A stretch of 8,062 bases of DNA from Leucobacter sp. (GTDB taxonomy: Bacteria; Actinomycetota; Actinomycetes; Actinomycetales; Microbacteriaceae). A program made the translations under genes and the position numbers. Below are positions 1 through 5,776 of the stretch, piece after piece (positions within the stretch are counted from its first letter, which is position 1; each line of letters starts with the position of its first letter). The notes below the pieces were generated by a model. That model was not told the DNA's origin, made no database searches, and saw only the letters and a program-made list of their open reading frames with translations. The stretch covers positions 1 through 8,062 of the forward strand of contig JAPSIU010000117.1 of the NCBI GenBank assembly GCA_031178565.1. The letters are read 5' to 3'.

Positions 1-146
1 ACGTCGTCGATCGTCAACACGCCGACGAGCCGGCCGTTTTCATCGACGACGGCGGCCGAGAGGAGGTCATACTGTTCAAAAAGCTGCGCCGCCTCCTCGT
101 CGGCAGCACTGTCCAGGCGAAGTATCTCGGTCGCCACTTCGGTGAG
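1..146 (-). pseudogene. mgtE: MgtE-type magnesium transporter, CBS-domain fragment lacking its 5' end (runs off window)
   Basis: Read on the minus strand, with codons whose high coordinate is 146, 143 and so on, the translation ends in EEAAQLFEQYDLLSAAVVDE followed by NGRLVGVLTIDDV. This matches the pattern of the second CBS domain of MgtE Mg2+ channels, where (Q/E)EVA-LF-YDL, VVDE-G-L-GV and the closing TIDDV are conserved. CBS domains there form the cytoplasmic Mg2+ sensor ahead of the membrane domain, which would lie left of position 1. The N-terminal domain and the first CBS domain, expected to the right, are absent: the same frame instead continues into the tail of the AlbA_2-type gene. 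No start codon with a ribosome binding site is evident, so this piece looks like a remnant of a transporter gene cut by the element. The exact junction cannot be set; about 130-170 is my estimate. The family call is from memory of the motif, not a search. Confidence 0.6.
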
Positions 147-425
147 GTCACGGTTACCGGCAACGGAAACATCGATCTCGCCCGCGTAGACATCGTTGTG
201 GTCGCGCGCGGTGAGCTCCCAAGTTCCGTGGATAGACGTCAGTGATCGATCAGCGACGACCAACACGACCTCCTCGTCCTCGGATTCGTAGGTTCCTCGC
301 GGCCGCAGCTCACCCAGATCGAGGTTGAAGTCAACAGAGCCACCGTCTTGTAGCTGATCGAGGGCGGGGCGTACGGTGTTGAGCTTGGCGTGTAGAGATG
401 GCTCATATTCGCGTAGTTCGGGATG
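147..425 (-). pseudogene. Frame-shifted C-terminal part of the AlbA_2 protein
   Basis: This frame, open from a TAA at 426-428 to the window edge, reads ELREYEPSLHAKL, then NTVRPALDQLQDGGSVDFNL, LGELRPRGTYESEDEEVVLV and GTWELTARDHNDVYAGEIDV. It looks like genuine protein: acidic and hydrophobic residues alternate as in a beta-rich domain. By contrast, the frame of the 239-1501 gene over the same bases gives Ser/Thr/Pro-rich text ending CGREEPTNPRTRRSCWSSLI, typical of a wrong frame. Adding one base near 419 (turning CCCGAA into CCCGGAA on the minus strand) joins the two smoothly after residue 361 (SINIP then ELREYEP). I infer a single-base loss, either a true mutation or a sequencing error. 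The restored protein would have no stop before the MgtE-like sequence. Confidence 0.6.
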
Positions 426-1501
426 TTAATCGAGCGCTGCATGGGACCCCATTTGCGAGGGGGCATAGGAAGTTCAAGATCGGAGAAGCGGTGCGCCCGC
501 CGCGGGTCGCTGTAATCGAACGCGAAGACGTCGCCTTCCAGGTGAAGGTTCACCTCCACATCGTGGAAAAACGTAGTCGTCCGGTTCGTGATCCGGACAA
601 TAGTAGGGCGAAGCTGGCTCGCCGCGATCTTAGGGAGTGCCGCCTTCCACGCCACGCGGAATCCGGAGACCCATCGATCGATTGACTCGATGTACTCCTC
701 CGCAGTACGTCGCTCAGGTTCCATTAGGGCACTCTCAATTGAGGACATCCCTTCGATGGCCGCCCTGTACGCCGAGAGCCCAGCGAGACCAGACACGAGA
801 GAAGCTGCATCTGTCGTTCGTGGCTCAGGCTGTGGCATCGCCTTAATGAGACGCGCACGCACGCGATCGATGTACTCGTCAACCGTGGATTCTTCATCGA
901 CCGTCACAGAGGCGATCTCGCCGAGTACTTCAACAGCGAAGTCGGTCTCGACCTTCGCGCCCGCTGAGCCGCGCTGGATCAGGAGATCGACTTCTTCGGA
1001 ATTCGCCTCCCGCGTCTCACCGTCAGCGCGGATATAGATACGCCCGTCCGTGAGCGAGTCACCACTAGCTCGGCACGGAAAAGGGCCCTGTCCAAGCTTC
1101 GGCGGATCCACAAAGATCACAAGTACTTGGTTTGCCGATCCCTCTACCGGCACCCAGACAATGTCCCAGCGCGGGCCAGCTGCGCCGATGTACTTTTGGA
1201 TCACCTTCGAGATCTCCATCATCTCAACCGGCGGGATACCCGTGATAGCGCCCCGAGCGACCCCGATGATCATGACGCCGTATCCTTCGAAAGCCGCGGC
1301 TGCCATGTCTGGCATACGGTTTGCAGCACCGAGGATGAACTTGGCGACTTTCTCCTTGTCCTTCTTCGTGGAAAGGTCGAGGGTGCTCTTGAGCTCCAGG
1401 TAGTGTCGTTCGGCCAGGTCGCCCTGTTCAGCTGCGGCCGCGATGAGCGCTTGGGCCGCCAGAACGCCGTGTGGTGGCCGGGCTGTATCCAACTCAAGCA
1501 T
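239..1501 (-). CDS. Schlafen AlbA_2-domain protein, probably frameshifted near its C-terminus
   Basis: As it stands the gene encodes 420 residues. Residues about 30-180 carry the Schlafen AlbA_2 pattern: an LELKST segment (35-40), KFILGAANR (54-62), a Gly-rich strand GYGVMIIGVARGAITGI (73-89), a VLVIFVDPP strand (126-134), and GRIYIRADGETREA (153-166) leading to a helix ending LLIQRG. The family is regarded as putative nucleic-acid binding and often occurs in mobile or defence loci; no enzymatic residue can be assigned here. Residues about 185-360 form a second, unrecognised region. From residue 362 the text changes character, and the real continuation is in another frame (147-425). The ATG overlaps the stop of the small ORF upstream by 8 bp, which points to coupled translation. 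It is divergent from the integrase and shares its less GC-rich codon use, so I read it as cargo of the element. The function is unknown; anti-phage defence is only a guess. Confidence 0.75.
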   Translation of the reverse strand: MLELDTARPPHGVLAAQALIAAAAEQGDLAERHYLELKSTLDLSTKKDKEKVAKFILGAANRMPDMAAAAFEGYGVMIIGVARGAITGIPPVEMMEISKVIQKYIGAAGPRWDIVWVPVEGSANQVLVIFVDPPKLGQGPFPCRASGDSLTDGRIYIRADGETREANSEEVDLLIQRGSAGAKVETDFAVEVLGEIASVTVDEESTVDEYIDRVRARLIKAMPQPEPRTTDAASLVSGLAGLSAYRAAIEGMSSIESALMEPERRTAEEYIESIDRWVSGFRVAWKAALPKIAASQLRPTIVRITNRTTTFFHDVEVNLHLEGDVFAFDYSDPRRAHRFSDLELPMPPRKWGPMQRSINIPNYANMSHLYTPSSTPYAPPSISYKTVALLTSTSIWVSCGREEPTNPRTRRSCWSSLIDH

Positions 1502-1622
1502 CGGTCGGTCTCCCCGCGAGAAACTCGACCTGCTTGAATGTATCCGTCGATTTCTGCTTCGCGGCGTGCTCCATATTGCGGGTCTCCTCGGCGCCGAGGG
1601 CGCATCTTGAATCTGTGCTCAT
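1494..1622 (-). CDS. Small coupled ORF upstream of the AlbA_2 gene (42 aa)
   Basis: An ATG at 1622 is preceded by a good Shine-Dalgarno (GTAGGAGAC, 8 nt spacing) and opens a frame reading MSTDSRCALGAEETRNMEHA followed by AKQKSTDTFKQVEFLAGRPT, then DA and stop. The stop codon (1494-1496) lies inside the first codons of the AlbA_2 gene (ATGCTTGA overlap), the arrangement expected for termination-reinitiation coupling. A second in-frame ATG at residue 17 also has GAGGAG upstream, so a 26-residue product is possible. There is no recognisable domain, membrane segment or zinc site; the product is hydrophilic. It may be a leader peptide that sets expression of the downstream gene, the remnant of a longer protein, or a small partner. 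Alternatively, the AlbA_2 gene simply lacks its own strong ribosome binding site and depends on this ORF. Confidence 0.5.
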   Translation of the reverse strand: MSTDSRCALGAEETRNMEHAAKQKSTDTFKQVEFLAGRPTDA

Positions 1623-1644
1623 AGTGCTGTCTCCTACGCTACCG

Positions 1645-1740
1645 GTGACCTCCGACAATGAATCTTTGGACTTCCAGCTACAAGACCAAGATCACAATTT
1701 CGTTGAGTATAGAGATCATGCGGCATTCTCGTTGGAATGA
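1645..1740 (+). CDS. Possible 31-residue ORF overlapping the integrase start
   Basis: A frame opening with GTG at 1645 reads (M)TSDNESLDFQLQDQDHNFVE then YRDHAAFSLE and stops with TGA at 1738-1740, sharing ATGA with the integrase start codon. The composition (acidic, Gln/Asp-rich) resembles protein, and the ATGA overlap would supply translation to an integrase that has no good Shine-Dalgarno of its own. Against it, the GTG has no visible ribosome binding site, and the same frame is open further upstream through the antisense of the other small ORF. I record it as a low-confidence candidate only. Confidence 0.2.
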   Translation: MTSDNESLDFQLQDQDHNFVEYRDHAAFSLE

Positions 1741-2867
1741 GCACCCAACAGTCTTTCCCTTCGTTAGGAGCCCAGCTCGGCACTGATATTCAGCCTCGTG
1801 GTTCTCGACTTCGTGCGCGCGTACGGTGGACCGAAACCATCACGCGTCAGCGCAGAAGTCGTTCAATCACCGTCGAGAGCGAGGCTGAAGCCGAGGAGTT
1901 CTTTGAGCTCATGCGTTCGTCGTTCGGCCAGGCGCTGGATCCGCTGATCACGTTGAGTGACTACGCAGCTCTGATCGGGGATCGCTTCCTACGCGGTGTC
2001 GACATGACTTCTACGGCGAGCGGCTACCGTGCAGGTCTGAAGCTTCGCGTATTGCCTGCGCTCGGCCATGTTCGCATCTGTGACATCTCTCCCGGTGTCG
2101 TGGATCGCTGCATCGATACGTGGGAGGCAGAACATGCGTCATCGACACTAAAGAACACGATCGCGGCTCTCACGCGGGTGCTTGACGAGGCGGTCCGCGA
2201 CGAGCTCATTACTCGCAACCCTGCGCGAGACCGTTCGAATCGGAGGTATCTGTCGCAAGTAACACTCAAGCAGGTTCGGCAGATGCCTTCACCTGCCAAT
2301 GTCGAGCGGATCGCCGCAGCGTGTGCCGAGATCCACCAGAGCTACTCCGACCATGTGATGCTGAGTGCGTTTCTTGCTGCACGGACTTCAGAGGTTGCCG
2401 GCCTGTTGGTCCGGGATGTGGATTGGGAGAACGGGGTCGTCGTGATCGAGCGCCAGTGTTTCCCCGGAACCGGCGGGCTGAGCGCCAAAGCGCCGAAAGG
2501 GCGTCGTGCGCGGCTTGTGCCCATTATCGATCCGGTTGCGCCGGTGCTGCGCAGGCTCACGACGAAACGTCGTCGCAACGCACCCCTGTTGCGGGGTCCA
2601 CGCGGAGGTGTCATCACGACTGCAGCGTTGCGGAACGCAACCGGCTGGGATGAACTGGTTGCATCATTAGGGTTGCCGGGGTTGCGCCGTCACGATCTGC
2701 GGCATGCGGGTGCAACCTGGTTCGCGAATGCGGGGATTCCGATTCATGTGGTGAGCGACATTCTCGGGCATGCTTCCATCGAGACGACGCGTGCGTACCT
2801 GCATACTGACAACTCCGCACTGCGCGCAGCAGCAAGGTCGATGAATCAGCACTTCTGGAGGGGATGA
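1737..2867 (+). CDS. Tyrosine recombinase / phage-type integrase
   Basis: The gene encodes 376 residues, the usual length for a tRNA-targeting integrase. Residues about 1-60 are a basic N-terminal region with a beta-hairpin look (RLRARVRWTETITRQRR), consistent with an arm-binding domain. Residues about 70-165 form the helical core-binding (SAM-like) domain, ending in the typical LDEAVRDELITRNPA. The catalytic domain follows, with the expected residues: Arg216 (AARTSEV), a likely hairpin Lys251 or Lys254 (SAKAPKGRRARLVP), His319 and Arg322 (HDLRH), His345 (ILGHAS) and the nucleophile Tyr354 (TTRAYLH). Nothing is missing, so it should be able to cut and rejoin DNA through a 3'-phosphotyrosine. 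It lies about 150 bp from the 3' end of tRNA-Pro, its likely integration target. The start codon is weakly supported (only a TTGGA upstream), but codons before it are in a stop-closed frame. Codon use is less GC-rich than in the genes to the right, in keeping with acquisition by transfer. No excisionase is apparent. Confidence 0.93.
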   Translation: MSTQQSFPSLGAQLGTDIQPRGSRLRARVRWTETITRQRRSRSITVESEAEAEEFFELMRSSFGQALDPLITLSDYAALIGDRFLRGVDMTSTASGYRAGLKLRVLPALGHVRICDISPGVVDRCIDTWEAEHASSTLKNTIAALTRVLDEAVRDELITRNPARDRSNRRYLSQVTLKQVRQMPSPANVERIAAACAEIHQSYSDHVMLSAFLAARTSEVAGLLVRDVDWENGVVVIERQCFPGTGGLSAKAPKGRRARLVPIIDPVAPVLRRLTTKRRRNAPLLRGPRGGVITTAALRNATGWDELVASLGLPGLRRHDLRHAGATWFANAGIPIHVVSDILGHASIETTRAYLHTDNSALRAAARSMNQHFWRG

Positions 2868-2889
2868 CGATGATTCAAGAAACGACTGA

Positions 2890-2917
2890 ACCCCTTGACC
2901 ATGTCTGGTCAAGGGGT
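2890..2917 (+). terminator. Strong hairpin after the integrase
   Basis: Two perfectly complementary 12-base arms (2890-2901 and 2906-2917, ACCCCTTGACCA and its reverse complement) enclose a TGTC tetraloop, 22 bp past the integrase stop. No run of T follows, so it would be an intrinsic terminator of the T-poor kind seen in high-GC bacteria. The left arm shares 11 identical bases (ACCCCTTGACC) with the tRNA-Pro gene at 3044-3054, so it may instead be, or derive from, a recombination site. Confidence 0.6.
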
Positions 2918-2921
2918 CAGA

Positions 2922-2939
2922 GGGTACAAAATTGGGTAC
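2922..2939 (+). repeat. Paired GGGTAC direct repeats, possible integrase arm-type sites
   Basis: GGGTAC occurs at 2922-2927 and again at 2934-2939, 12 bp apart start to start, separated by AAAATT. Short direct repeats spaced at about one helical turn between an integrase gene and its tRNA target are typical of arm-type integrase binding sites. This role is inferred from position; binding is not shown. Confidence 0.35.
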
Positions 2940-2960
2940 GCCATAGTCGTTCAGAGCTGG

Positions 2961-2966
2961 TATACT
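2961..2966 (+). promoter_or_regulatory. TATACT, isolated -10-like hexamer
   Basis: A near-consensus TATACT sits inside the 11-bp near-palindrome GGTATACTACC in the gap between the integrase and tRNA-Pro. No convincing -35 lies 16-18 bp upstream, and rightward transcription would run only into the antisense of the tRNA. It could belong to an attachment region rather than a promoter. Confidence 0.15.
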
Positions 2967-2977
2967 ACCCAGGTGAA

Positions 2978-3017
2978 CGACCGAGAAAATCCTTCTGATC
3001 AGGAACTTTTCTCTCGG

Positions 3018-3020
<3 letters not shown>
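2978..3020 (-). terminator. Imperfect inverted repeat just past the tRNA-Pro 3' end
   Basis: CGACCGAGAAAA at 2978-2989 is complementary to TTTTCTctCGGTCG at 3007-3020 apart from a 2-base bulge; the spacer holds a smaller TCCT/AGGA pairing. Read leftward from the tRNA it forms a long stem ending in TTTTCTCGGTCGTT, so it is well placed to terminate or help process the tRNA-Pro transcript. Its right arm overlaps the last bases of the tRNA acceptor stem (3019-3020), which could also make it part of the attachment-site structure. Confidence 0.45.
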
Positions 3021-3091
<71 letters not shown>

Positions 3092-3143
3092 TTGTCTCCT
3101 CGCGGCCCATCGAAACGGGATCCGCGGCCGAAGCAACCCCTCT

Positions 3144-3149
3144 ATCTTA
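3144..3149 (-). promoter_or_regulatory. Probable -10 element of the tRNA-Pro promoter
   Basis: On the minus strand TAAGAT lies about 53 bases ahead of the mature tRNA 5' end, preceded by TTTACG at 3165-3170 with a 15-bp gap. The -10 is good and the -35 and spacing are weak, so this is a tentative placement. Confidence 0.35.
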
Positions 3150-3275
3150 CCCATACTCGAGACGCGTAAATGACCATCCCGGGTCCCGCCACCCGCGCAT
3201 GTGCGAAACTCCCCCGCACCCGCGACGCGGCGCGCGCAACCGCCTCAACCCCCACCGCCCCGCCACCAGTCCGGC

Positions 3276-3281
3276 TACGCT
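3276..3281 (+). promoter_or_regulatory. -10 element suggesting a leaderless Nudix transcript
   Basis: TACGCT fits the actinobacterial TANNNT -10 pattern and ends 6 nt before the ATG at 3288, so transcription would start at or next to the A of the start codon. No Shine-Dalgarno is present in the gap (GAAAGC), as expected for a leaderless mRNA. No clear -35 is visible. Confidence 0.45.
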
Positions 3282-3287
3282 GAAAGC

Positions 3288-4181
3288 ATGAGCGATCTCC
3301 GCGATCCCGGCGATGCCTGGGTCACCGCCGCCGACGGCGGCCGATACTGGGGGCGCTTCGGCGCGGCCGGCCTGCTCGCCTACGATCGCTCGCGCGACAG
3401 CATCCTGCTGCAACACCGGGTCACCTGGAGCGACCACGGAGACACCTGGGGCATTCCCGGCGGCGCCCGCCACCAGGGCGAGTCCGCGGTCGACGCCGCG
3501 GTCCGCGAGTCGCAGGAGGAGGCCGGCGTCCCCGACGACGCGGTCACTCCGCGCTACACGCACGTGCTGGATCGCGGCGGCTGGAGCTACGTCACCCTGA
3601 TCGCCGACGTCGCCGTCCCGTTCGAGCCCGAGATCACGGACCCCGAGAGCCACGCCCTCGAGTGGGTGCGCGTCGACGATGTCACGCAGCGCCCGCTCCA
3701 CCCGGCGTTCGCAACGAGCTGGGAGCTGCTGCGCCCGCTGCTCGCCCACACCCCGACGGTCGTGGTCGACGCGGCGAACGTGATCGGCAGCGTACCGAAC
3801 GGCTGGTGGAAGGATCGCCGCGCCGCCGCCGAACGACTGCGAGACCGGCTCGACGTGCTCATCGAGAGCAAGATCGGGATCCGTGCGGGTTTCCTCAACC
3901 TGCCCGAGTCCCGGATCCCGGGCCTCGACCGGGTCCACCCCGACTGGGTGCTCGTCGTGGAGGGCGCCGCCCGAAGGATCGACGACGGACTGCGGGTGAG
4001 AGTCGCCGACGCACCGGAGCTGGGCGATGACGAAATCGTCGCCCAGGTCGCGGCCCTCACGAGATCCGGAGCCGTCACGGTCGTCGTCACGAGCGACGCC
4101 GAGCTCCGCGCCCGCTGCCTCGGCGCGGGCGCCGCGACCACACGCGGCGCGAAACAGCTTCTGAGTCTGCTGCCCGAGTAG
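3288..4181 (+). CDS. Nudix hydrolase fused to a NYN/PIN-like nuclease domain
   Basis: The product has 297 residues in two domains. The Nudix domain (about 20-150) carries the box G59-x5-E65-x7-R73-E74-x2-E77-E78-x-G80-V81, which binds the divalent metals that hydrolyse nucleoside-diphosphate-linked substrates; the preceding WGIPGG is also typical. The substrate cannot be read from the sequence. The second domain (about 157-297) starts with TVVVDAANVIGS and contains GDDEIVAQVAAL and VVVTSDAELRARC, with acidic residues D161, D247/D248 and D270. This is the layout of NYN (YacP-like) PIN-fold nucleases, so an RNA-processing role is plausible. I chose ATG 3288 rather than the frame's upstream ATG at 3201 because the extra 29 residues are Pro/Arg-rich and non-conserved in character, and a -10 element lies right before 3288. 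It is convergent with the RraA gene and shares the GC-rich codon use of the host chromosome. Confidence 0.85.
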   Translation: MSDLRDPGDAWVTAADGGRYWGRFGAAGLLAYDRSRDSILLQHRVTWSDHGDTWGIPGGARHQGESAVDAAVRESQEEAGVPDDAVTPRYTHVLDRGGWSYVTLIADVAVPFEPEITDPESHALEWVRVDDVTQRPLHPAFATSWELLRPLLAHTPTVVVDAANVIGSVPNGWWKDRRAAAERLRDRLDVLIESKIGIRAGFLNLPESRIPGLDRVHPDWVLVVEGAARRIDDGLRVRVADAPELGDDEIVAQVAALTRSGAVTVVVTSDAELRARCLGAGAATTRGAKQLLSLLPE

Positions 4182-4205
4182 CACCGCAGCAGAAAACACA
4201 CCCGC

Positions 4206-4266
4206 GCAGGATCCCGCGATCCCGTGCAGGATCCCGCATTCCGCGAGCCCGAATCGACCCGGGATC
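4206..4266. terminator. Repeat-rich convergent intergenic region with a possible terminator stem
   Basis: Between the converging Nudix and RraA genes, GCAGGATCCCGC occurs twice with a 20-bp period (4206-4217 and 4226-4237). GGATCCCG at 4229-4236 can pair with CGGGATCC at 4259-4266 across a 22-base loop. This could act as a shared terminator, but there is no T tract on either strand and the loop is long. Confidence 0.3.
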
Positions 4267-4272
4267 CGAAGA

Positions 4273-4743
4273 CTACCGCTCGACCAGGATCCCGTCGTCG
4301 TCGCACCAGACGATGGCGCCGGGCCGGAACGTCACTCCCCCGATCTCCACGGGCACGTCCACCTCGCCCGCACCGGTCTTCGTCGACTTCGCCGGGTTCG
4401 AGCCGAGCGCCTTCACGCCGAACGGCAGGGTTCCGATGGCGACGCGGTCGCGGATCGCCCCGTTGACGATGAGCCCGGCCCAGCCGTTGTCGACCGCCAT
4501 GGTCGCGATGATGTCGCCCACGAGCGCGGTCTCGAGCGAGCCCCCGCCGTCCACCACGAGCACCGACCCGTCGCCCGGCGACGCGAGCAGTTCCTTGAGC
4601 AGCGCGTTGTCCTGGAAGCAGCGCACCGTCCGCACCGAGCCGGTGAAACCGCTCATTCCGCCGATGTTCTGGAACTGCAGCGACACCGACTCCAGTTCGT
4701 CCCCTCGCTGGTCGTACAGATCCGCCGTGCTGATTTGAGCCAT
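4273..4743 (-). CDS. rraA: RraA-family protein (RNase E regulator-like / HMG aldolase-like)
   Basis: The product has 156 residues, close to the 150-170 usual for the family. Recognisable segments are the N-terminal STADLYD, FQNIGG, GSVRTVRCFQDN (36-46), VLVVDGGGSLETALVGDIIA (61-80), and AVDNGWAGLIVNGAIRDRV (83-101) with the family's Arg98-Asp99 pair after Gly76-Asp77. In family members these residues hold the alpha-keto acid and metal of 4-hydroxy-4-methyl-2-oxoglutarate or oxaloacetate-type aldolases; in E. coli RraA the fold instead inhibits RNase E. Which role applies here is undecided. The ATG at 4743 has a clear ribosome binding site (AAGGGGAG, 7 nt spacing). A -10-like TAGCGTTAAT sits about 50 bp upstream on the minus strand (4791-4800). 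The gene is divergent from tetR, and its start is about 118 bp from the palindromic operator. Confidence 0.9.
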   Translation of the reverse strand: MAQISTADLYDQRGDELESVSLQFQNIGGMSGFTGSVRTVRCFQDNALLKELLASPGDGSVLVVDGGGSLETALVGDIIATMAVDNGWAGLIVNGAIRDRVAIGTLPFGVKALGSNPAKSTKTGAGEVDVPVEIGGVTFRPGAIVWCDDDGILVER

Positions 4744-4846
4744 GTGGCTACTCCCCTTCTGCGCCGGAGACCGATTGGTTGCCGGACACCATTAACGCTA
4801 CCCGCTCCCGCCGACAACCGGGAAAGGCTTGCGAAACAGTGAAAAG

Positions 4847-4875
4847 TTGCGTCATACAGTTCGATCCTGTACAGA
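4847..4875 (+). promoter_or_regulatory. Likely tetR promoter overlapping the operator
   Basis: TTGCGT (4847-4852) and TACAGA (4870-4875) are separated by 17 bp, giving a reasonable sigma-70-type promoter. The -10 falls inside the left half of the TGTACA palindrome, so a bound repressor would block polymerase. Another pairing, TTGCGA at 4829-4834 with CATACA at 4853-4858, is possible. Confidence 0.4.
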
Positions 4876-4902
4876 TGTACTTGTACACATGTACAGAATC
4901 GA
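4861..4902. promoter_or_regulatory. 42-bp palindromic operator, probable TetR binding site
   Basis: Two 20-base half sites (4861-4880 and 4883-4902) flank a central TT and are complementary at 17 of 20 positions. They begin and end with TCGA and contain TGTACA at 4868-4873, 4882-4887 and 4890-4895, plus TGTAC at 4876-4880. TetR-family dimers bind palindromes near their own start codons. The length, more than twice a minimal site, and the internal repeats suggest two dimers binding together. It ends 19 bp before the tetR ATG. Confidence 0.8.
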
Positions 4903-4921
4903 GCCGCGGGAAGGAGAAGCG

Positions 4922-5632
4922 ATGTCGCCAACAGCGCCGACGACGGCAGCGACAACAGCACCGGCAGCGCCAGCAGCACCGGCAGCGCCAGCAGCACCGG
5001 CAGCGCCACCGACGGCAGCGCGACCGGCCACGCCGACAACGGCACCGCCGACAACCACGCCGACCCGGGCGAACCACCCGGCCCCCGGTCGCCGCGACCC
5101 CGAGGGCCGCCGCCGCGCGATCCTCGCCGCCGCGGCCGAGCTCATCATCGAGAACGGCGCCTCGACCCTCACGCACCGCGCCATCGCCTCTCGCGCGGGC
5201 GTCTCCCTCGGCTCCACGACCCAGTACTTCAGCTCGATCGACGAGCTCCGCGAGGCCGCACTCCAGCAGCTCTCCGCCGAGATCGACGCGGACCTCGCCG
5301 AGATGGAGGAGTACGTCGCCGACATCGAGAGCGCCCCCGAGCGTGCGATCGAGGAACTCCACGAGTTCCTCAGCGATCGGCGTGCGGTGCAGGCGGACAT
5401 CGCGCTCATGACGGCCGGCACCACGGATCCGCGCCTCAGGGAGCTCGCGCTCCGCTGGAGCGACCGACTCATCGAGATGCTCACCGAGTGCATCGGCCGC
5501 GAGCGCGCGACAGCCCTCGCCGTCTACCTCGACGGAGCCACGATGCACGCCGCACTGCACGAGCGACCCCTCGACCGGGAGCAACTGACGGCCGCAATCC
5601 GCGCCCTGATGAACATGCCCGAATCGGCATAG
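4922..5632 (+). CDS. TetR-family transcriptional repressor with an Ala/Pro-rich N-terminal tail
   Basis: The product has 236 residues. The start at 4922 is fixed by an excellent ribosome binding site (AAGGAG, 5 nt spacing). Residues 1-55 are an Ala/Pro/Thr low-complexity extension unusual for the family and built partly from an 18-bp tandem repeat. The DNA-binding domain follows (about 62-110): GRRRAILAAAAELIIENGA, then THRAIASRAGVSLGSTTQYF as the helix-turn-helix, then SSIDELREAAL. Residues 115-230 are the helical ligand-binding and dimerisation part, too variable to predict the inducer. It lies 144 bp ahead of the MFS exporter on the same strand and right after the palindromic operator, so repression of itself and the exporter, relieved by an exported compound, is the natural reading (inference). 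Confidence 0.93.
   Translation: MSPTAPTTAATTAPAAPAAPAAPAAPAAPPTAARPATPTTAPPTTTPTRANHPAPGRRDPEGRRRAILAAAAELIIENGASTLTHRAIASRAGVSLGSTTQYFSSIDELREAALQQLSAEIDADLAEMEEYVADIESAPERAIEELHEFLSDRRAVQADIALMTAGTTDPRLRELALRWSDRLIEMLTECIGRERATALAVYLDGATMHAALHERPLDREQLTAAIRALMNMPESA
4959..5008 (+). repeat. 18-bp tandem repeat in the tetR 5' coding region
   Basis: The unit CACCGGCAGCGCCAGCAG is present at 4959-4976 and 4977-4994, followed by its first 14 bases at 4995-5008. Each unit encodes six residues of the Ala-Ala-Pro run. The length is a multiple of three, so copy-number change by slippage would lengthen or shorten the tail without breaking the frame. Confidence 0.85.
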
Positions 5633-5657
5633 GCGGCGGATCCCCCCCCTCACCAAG

Positions 5658-5686
5658 CGCCCACCGGTCGACTCGACCACCGGGCG
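5658..5686 (+). other. Imperfect hairpin between tetR and the exporter gene
   Basis: Arms 5658-5671 and 5673-5686 are complementary at 11 of 14 positions, including the 13-bp palindrome GGTCGACTCGACC at 5666-5678. It could attenuate read-through from tetR or be a protein-binding site. The rest of this 144-bp gap holds three TCACGA copies (5707, 5721, 5748) without regular spacing, and I see no clear second promoter. Confidence 0.35.
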
Positions 5687-5776
5687 TCGCCGGCCGAAGA
5701 TCTCCCTCACGACCCACCCATCACGATCCACCCTCAAGACGCATCCGTCACGATTCATCAACGCAGAAAGGCCATC

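Noticed and set aside
398..1037. Short plus-strand frames inside the AlbA_2 gene
   Set aside because: They are opposite a frame with recognisable AlbA_2 motifs and have no ribosome binding sites or protein-like composition.
3147..4199. A 350-codon minus-strand frame opposite the Nudix gene
   Set aside because: It is an antisense shadow of a gene with an intact Nudix box; it has no ribosome binding site and no recognisable domain.
5707..5753. Three TCACGA copies ahead of the exporter, considered as operator or direct-repeat array
   Set aside because: Spacings of 14 and 27 bp are irregular and the flanks differ; this is probably chance in a CA-rich stretch.
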